Assembly (NCBI GenBank): GCA_023404955.1 | Contig: JAEXZY010000048.1 | Location: 1 to 47,763, forward strand | DNA: 47,763 bases | Origin: Actinomycetes bacterium | GTDB taxonomy: Bacteria > Actinomycetota > Actinomycetes > Mycobacteriales > Mycobacteriaceae | Direction of reading: 5' to 3' | Shown: one piece after another, positions 43,733 to 47,763 of the stretch | Layout of the letters: every line of letters begins with the position of its first letter | Numbering within the stretch: the stretch's first letter is position 1 | Position numbers and translations under genes: made by a program | Notes under the pieces: generated by a model | The model's database searches: none | Told to the model about the DNA's origin: nothing | What the model saw: only the letters and a program-made list of their open reading frames with translations

Positions 43733-43804
43733 CGCGCCGAATTCTCCGGCGAAAACCCCGGTGAGCGCTCATGCTGTTTATTGACGCTCAAGCAAAGGGT
43801 GGCA

Positions 43805-46729
43805 ATGTCGGTCAGCGGTCGGTGTGTGGCGCAGTTCGTCGCTTTCCCCATCGCCTACGCGCTGGCAATTGTGGCAGGCCGTGCCACCCGGCTCGGTGGC
43901 GGCGAGATCTCGCTGGTATGGCCCGCCGCCGCGGTGGCCACCGTCTGGCTCCTCGCCACCCGTGAGTGTCGACGGCCGGAACGCCTCGCGCACGTCACGC
44001 TGTTGTTAATCCTCACTCTCGCGGTGAACCTGGCCACCGGTGCGTCCGTCCCGCTCGCGGCCTGGTTCGTGCCGGTGAATGCGTTGCTCGCGGCGGCCAC
44101 CGTGGCGGTCCTGACTCACGGCGGCCGTGCGGCAACGCTGCGTGATCCGGCAGATCTCGCCCACCTCGTCGCAGCGGTCATCGTCGGGACCTGTGCCGCG
44201 GCGGTCCTGGCGGCTGGTTACTTCCGGATCGTCGACGGCGACGCCTTCGGCGAGACCTTCGCGCTGTTCGCTGTCCGCAACGGCGCCTCGACGCTGCTGG
44301 GCGTGGCCATCTGGCTGCGCGCCCGGGAAATCACCACGCAGCGTCCGCAGGTGAGCGCGCGCGGCCTCGCCGAAGCCCTCGCAGTGACCGGCACGGCCGT
44401 GGTGGCATTCGTGTACGCGTTCTGGCTCAACACCGGTGTGCCCATCGCCTTCATCGTGCTCGTGCCCGCGGTCTGGTTGGCGCTGCGCTACAGCACCACG
44501 GTGGCGACGGCGTTCCTTCTGGTCGCCGGTGCCTGGATCGTCGGCGCCACCCTGAGGGAACGCGGCGCGCTGATCGTGTCCGGCGTCGAGACGCGCGCAC
44601 TACTCGCGCAGGCGATGGTCTGCAGTTTGACCATCGTCGTGCGGACCCTGGCGCTCTATCGCGACTCCCGCGCCCGGCTGATCGCCGAGCTCTCGTCCGC
44701 GCGAGACGCCGCGGCTCGCACCTCCGAATTATTGGGCGCTGTCCTCGACAGCATCCACGACAGCGTTCTGCTCACCGACGCCGACGGCGTCGCCGTGCTG
44801 CAGAACGCCCAGGCGGCGTCGTCGGGCAGTGTCGAGCACGTCGTACGCGCCTCTCGCGACAGCTCGTCGTCTGACGCCGAGCGGCGCGATCTGGTGGTGG
44901 AGGCGCAGAACCGAACAGTCGAATTGACCACCACCCCGCTGACTCGTCAGCCCGCCTTCACCGTCGTCGCGTTCCGTGATGTCACCGAGGAACGGCGCCA
45001 CGCCGAGCAGCTCCGCGCTGCGCATGACCTCTTCGCGGGTGTGCTCGAAGCAGCCTCCGAGCAGGCGATCATCGGTACAGACGCGAACGGGGTCATCACG
45101 GTGTTCAACCACGGGGCGGAGCGGCTGCTGGGCTGGTCGGCAGACGAGATGATCGGGCGCACACCCATCGAGTTCCACGATGCGCACGAAGTCGAGACCA
45201 GGGCGGCCGAAGTCGGGATCTCGCCGGCGTTCCAGGTGTTCGTCCATGACGTCACTCCGCAGGCCGCCGACGTCAGGGAGTGGACATACGTCCGTCGCGA
45301 CGGTGCCCGCGTGCCGGTCAGTCTGGCCGTCTCGCAGATGACCGATCCTGACGGCGCGTGCGTCGGATACATCGGCGTGGCCACCGACATCACCGAGCGC
45401 AAGGTCTTCGAGGCCGAACTGAAGCATCTGGCGACGCACGATCCCCTGACCGGGCTGGCCAACCGCGCCCTTTTCATGGATGGTGTGGAGGCCGCGCTGG
45501 CCGGCGTCCGTCATGCTGGGTCGCACGGAGTCGGGCTGATCTTCCTCGATCTCGACGGCTTCAAGACCGTCAACGACACCTGGGGGCACGCTCAGGGTGA
45601 CGAGGTCTTGAAAAGCGTTGCGCGACGGCTGCGATCGATGATCCCACCCGACGACATCGCAGCGCGCCTGGGCGGTGACGAGTTCGCGGTCCTCTGCAGG
45701 GACGTCCGCGATGCCGACGCATTGCACCACGCCGCCGAATGCATCAGAGCAGAATTGCGCCGCCCCGTGAGACTGGGCGTGGGGCGCGTCTACGACCAGT
45801 TGTCGGTCAGTGTGGGCGTGGTGATCTCCGAGGCCGGGTGTGGCGGGGAAACGCTTCTCCAGCGCGCCGACAACCTCATGTATTCCGCCAAGCGACGAGG
45901 CAAGGATTGCGTCGCCACGGGCGGTGACGTGCCCCAGGAGGCGGGCCCGCGGCGGGAGCTGCAGCTGCGATCCGAGTTTCCCCGCGCCCTGGATCGGGAC
46001 GAGTTCACCGTTCACTTCCAGCCCATCGTCGCGCTCGACAGCGCGAAAAGGGTTGCAGCCGAGGCTCTCTTGCGATGGGAGCATCCTCGTCGAGGACTGT
46101 TGCTGCCCGGCGAGTTCCTCACCGTGGCCGAGGCCTCGGCCTACATGCCGGCCATCGGGCGCCGAGTGCTCAACGAGGCGTGTCGGAACGCCGCCGCATG
46201 GACCGCGCCCTGGTCGGCCTCGACCGTCCATGTCAACGTCTCGGGACGCCAGCTGGAACGGGGCGACCTGCGCGTCGACGTTCTGGAGGCGCTCGAGATG
46301 ACCGGTCTGGACCCCGGCCGGCTCGTGCTGGAACTGACCGAGACGCATGCCGGTGGGGTCGCGGGCTCGACGCCCGGCGACCTGGAGTGGCTGCGGCAGC
46401 TGGGGGTGCGGATCGCGATCGACGACGTCGGCACGGGCTTCAACGGCCTGCAGAAGTTCGTCGACTTTCCCATCGACATCATCAAGATCAGTCGACAGTT
46501 CATCGCGGGGATACTCGACGACGATCGGTGTGCGACGTTCACCCGGGCGATCGTGGATCTCGGACCTCGCGTCGGCATGACCGTGATCGCCGAGGGCATC
46601 GAGCGGCCAGAACAGCGCGACCGACTCCTCGAGTGGGGATGCACGCGTGGCCAGGGCTTCCTATTCGGACACTCGCGGTCCGACCTCGATGGAATCAAAT
46701 CGCCCGTGAGTCTGTTTGATCCTGCATAG
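43805..46729 (+). CDS. MASE1-PAS-GGDEF-EAL c-di-GMP enzyme
   Basis: A 974-residue membrane signalling protein. Residues about 1-300 form a multi-pass MASE1-like sensor (ISLVWPAAAVATVWLLA). A degenerate PAS-like part (about 305-400) and a PAS/PAC domain (about 409-538, ASEQAIIGTDANGVITVFNHGAERLLGWSADEMIG) follow. The diguanylate cyclase has the intact GGDEF at 623-627 (RLGGDEFAVL) but reads PPDD where the inhibitory RxxD site would be. The EAL domain starts EALLRWEHP (E753-A754-L755) and keeps NVSGRQL, ELTE, IDDVGTGFNGL, IDIIKI, AEGIE and QGFLFG, so both synthesis and breakdown look possible. AAAGGG lies upstream of the ATG at 43805; an in-frame TTG occurs at 43781. Confidence 0.9.
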   Translation: MSVSGRCVAQFVAFPIAYALAIVAGRATRLGGGEISLVWPAAAVATVWLLATRECRRPERLAHVTLLLILTLAVNLATGASVPLAAWFVPVNALLAAATVAVLTHGGRAATLRDPADLAHLVAAVIVGTCAAAVLAAGYFRIVDGDAFGETFALFAVRNGASTLLGVAIWLRAREITTQRPQVSARGLAEALAVTGTAVVAFVYAFWLNTGVPIAFIVLVPAVWLALRYSTTVATAFLLVAGAWIVGATLRERGALIVSGVETRALLAQAMVCSLTIVVRTLALYRDSRARLIAELSSARDAAARTSELLGAVLDSIHDSVLLTDADGVAVLQNAQAASSGSVEHVVRASRDSSSSDAERRDLVVEAQNRTVELTTTPLTRQPAFTVVAFRDVTEERRHAEQLRAAHDLFAGVLEAASEQAIIGTDANGVITVFNHGAERLLGWSADEMIGRTPIEFHDAHEVETRAAEVGISPAFQVFVHDVTPQAADVREWTYVRRDGARVPVSLAVSQMTDPDGACVGYIGVATDITERKVFEAELKHLATHDPLTGLANRALFMDGVEAALAGVRHAGSHGVGLIFLDLDGFKTVNDTWGHAQGDEVLKSVARRLRSMIPPDDIAARLGGDEFAVLCRDVRDADALHHAAECIRAELRRPVRLGVGRVYDQLSVSVGVVISEAGCGGETLLQRADNLMYSAKRRGKDCVATGGDVPQEAGPRRELQLRSEFPRALDRDEFTVHFQPIVALDSAKRVAAEALLRWEHPRRGLLLPGEFLTVAEASAYMPAIGRRVLNEACRNAAAWTAPWSASTVHVNVSGRQLERGDLRVDVLEALEMTGLDPGRLVLELTETHAGGVAGSTPGDLEWLRQLGVRIAIDDVGTGFNGLQKFVDFPIDIIKISRQFIAGILDDDRCATFTRAIVDLGPRVGMTVIAEGIERPEQRDRLLEWGCTRGQGFLFGHSRSDLDGIKSPVSLFDPA

Positions 46730-46770
46730 GCGGCACCACCGCCACGGAGAGACGACAAGAGGCGAGAGCG

Positions 46771-46989
46771 ATGAAGAAGTTCGGTTTGATGAGCATGGTC
46801 GCCGGTGCGATGACAGCCGCGGTGATCGGGTTCGCCGGTCCGGCTCAGGCGGACCAGAGCGGTTTCGGTTTCGGCGGTTACGGCTACGGCCACCACGGCT
46901 ACGGATACAGCAACGACTACTACCCGTGGTACGACCAGCTGTTCCCCCACGTACACGTGCCGCACGTGGACACCACCGTCCACAACTGA
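46771..46989 (+). CDS. Small secreted Gly/Tyr/His-rich protein
   Basis: A 72-residue protein. A signal peptide (KKFGLMSMVAGAMTAAVIGFAGPAQA) is followed by a mature chain rich in Gly, Tyr and His: FGFGGYGYGHHGYGYSNDYY, then a PHVHVPHVDTTVHN tail. The repeated GYG and HV units look like metal-binding or wall-associating low-complexity sequence. Many mycobacteria have similar small secreted proteins of unknown role. A ribosome-site-like GAGGCGAGAG lies upstream. It is 41 bp downstream of the c-di-GMP gene and is followed by a strong terminator. Confidence 0.85.
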   Translation: MKKFGLMSMVAGAMTAAVIGFAGPAQADQSGFGFGGYGYGHHGYGYSNDYYPWYDQLFPHVHVPHVDTTVHN

Positions 46990-47003
46990 TCGACGAACAT
47001 CAC

Positions 47004-47034
47004 AAAGGGCGCCCACATCGTGCGGGCGCCCTTT
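47004..47034 (+). terminator. Strong bidirectional hairpin terminator
   Basis: AAAGGGCGCCC (47004-47014) and GGGCGCCCTTT (47024-47034) form a perfect 11-bp stem with a 9-base loop, ending in TTT on one strand and preceded by AAA on it. It lies between the small secreted protein gene and the convergent cutinase gene and would serve both. Confidence 0.85.
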
Positions 47035-47052
47035 CACGTTGTCAGGGACGGA

Positions 47053-47763
47053 TCACTGCGCGTCGGCACCGCTGTCGAGATGGTCGACGACGAAGGCGGC
47101 CGCCTGATCGGCCATTCCGTTGCTCTTGTAGGCGCTGTGGGCCGCGCGATCGAACGCGCCGGGCTGGCACACCGGATCGCCCGGAGCGCAGAGCTGCAGC
47201 GTCTTGTCGGCGTACAGAGGTCCGACCGTCAAGGACGGTGCATTGCGGTCGACCAGGTTGAGGAAGAACGGGTCCGGCGTACCGAACAGCACGACCGCCG
47301 CGACATGCGACGCAACGGAACTCGGCATGGGCCCGCTGATGTCGGCCGGCAGGATGAACCCCGGCGGCACGTGATCGAACGTGGTGTAGGCCGCGACCGC
47401 CGCGCCCTGCGAATAACCGCCCAGCACGATCTGTGTCTGCGGACAGCTCTGCACCACGGATTGGATGTGGTTGGCGGCGTCGGCGACACCGCTCACCGCG
47501 GTGGGGAAGTCCAGGGAGGCCGGGTAATTGACCCCGTAGGTGGCCACAGGGGTCTTCAGCCGTGAATCGAGTGAGTTGACCAGTGCCTGACCGGTGTCAC
47601 CGATTCCGGGCGCCTCCAATGTCCCGCGAGCGAACACGACCTCGACCGCAGGGCACGCCGGTGCCGGCTGCGCCGACGCGGTCCCGGCGGCCTGCGGCCC
47701 CACACTCGCGGCGATGATCGCCGCGGGCGCGCCCGGGGCGCGGCGCCGCCGCCCGGGCGGGTA
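47053..47763 (-). CDS. Cutinase-family serine esterase (5' end beyond window)
   Basis: At least 216 residues of a secreted cutinase-type alpha/beta hydrolase; the gene is cut by the window edge. Upstream of the in-frame GTG at 47703 the frame stays open and encodes RRRRAPGAPAAIIAASVG, the middle of a signal peptide, so the true start lies outside. The mature part has CPAVEVVFARGT, the nucleophile elbow GGYSQGAAV, FGTPDPFFLN, and the catalytic Asp and His in LCAPGDPVCQPGAFDRAAHSAY. Four cysteines likely form two disulfides. Mycobacterial cutinase-like proteins hydrolyse short esters, lipids or phospholipids. Confidence 0.9.
   Translation of the reverse strand, partial: YPPGRRRRAPGAPAAIIAASVGPQAAGTASAQPAPACPAVEVVFARGTLEAPGIGDTGQALVNSLDSRLKTPVATYGVNYPASLDFPTAVSGVADAANHIQSVVQSCPQTQIVLGGYSQGAAVAAYTTFDHVPPGFILPADISGPMPSSVASHVAAVVLFGTPDPFFLNLVDRNAPSLTVGPLYADKTLQLCAPGDPVCQPGAFDRAAHSAYKSNGMADQAAAFVVDHLDSGADAQ

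Noticed and set aside
43783..43803. SigF-like promoter (GTTT ... GGGTGG) before the c-di-GMP gene
   Set aside because: The putative -10 touches the ATG at 43805, so transcription would start inside the gene; the -10 also deviates from GGGTAT.
46861..46910. Repeat-like GGTTTCGGTTTCGG / GGCTACGG run as a regulatory repeat
   Set aside because: It is simply the coding sequence of the Gly/Tyr-rich secreted protein.

Overview
This 47.8-kb window is densely coded, high-GC DNA. It most resembles the chromosome of a fast-growing environmental mycobacterium (Mycolicibacterium-like). Pointers are a DUF732 secreted protein, a cutinase-family protein, an Arr rifamycin ADP-ribosyltransferase close to the mycobacterial one, many GTG/TTG starts, apparently leaderless promoters, and a large number of small oxidoreductases each paired with a local regulator. 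Species identity cannot be settled from the sequence alone. I see no rRNA, tRNA, CRISPR array, insertion sequence, integrase or plasmid/phage gene, and no stretch over 300 bases without a gene.

Layout. (1) 1-13.1 kb is a run of regulator-plus-enzyme pairs: TetR/SDR, MerR/(SnoaL-SDR), thioesterase, YdcF-like protein, ArsR/VOC with an NmrA-type protein, hchA followed by a broken ridA, AraC/(NmrA-PPOX) and PadR/nitronate monooxygenase. Several intergenic gaps carry clear dyads that fit the neighbouring regulator. (2) 13.2-17.1 kb holds envelope and stress genes: arr, an exported coiled-coil protein with a peptidase-like C-terminus, a DUF4174/CIA30 lipoprotein pair, and an OhrR-like MarR regulator with a DoxX membrane protein. 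(3) 17.0-28.9 kb is all minus strand: a GH3 glycosidase coupled to an O-methyltransferase, a DUF732 protein, a TDT-family transporter with a LysR regulator, an FAD monooxygenase-VOC dioxygenase-FAH hydrolase operon (aromatic-ring catabolism type) headed by a PucR regulator, and a sulfite-oxidase-like molybdoenzyme. (4) 29-31.4 kb has a methyltransferase and a TetR/SDR pair. (5) 31.5-39.9 kb is a central-carbon block: fumC-thrE-like, mez-maoC, then on the other strand lysR-alsS-budA. (6) 40-47.8 kb has a permease/aldehyde dehydrogenase pair, a universal stress protein, a MASE1-PAS-GGDEF-EAL c-di-GMP protein, a small Gly/Tyr/His-rich secreted protein, a strong terminator and a cutinase cut by the window edge.

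Most interesting is region 5. Its enzymes connect into fumarate -> malate -> pyruvate -> acetolactate -> acetoin. The two gene pairs that start this route (fumC-thrE-like and mez-maoC) share a nearly identical leader element (ACTATTGGACAGG followed by CACCGCG and GGGAAGG-like blocks), and both pairs join by the same 8-base stop/start overlap. This suggests a co-regulated malate/pyruvate overflow module, with a LysR (AlsR-like) regulator on the acetoin arm. All functional statements are inferred from sequence reading and family knowledge; no searches were run.
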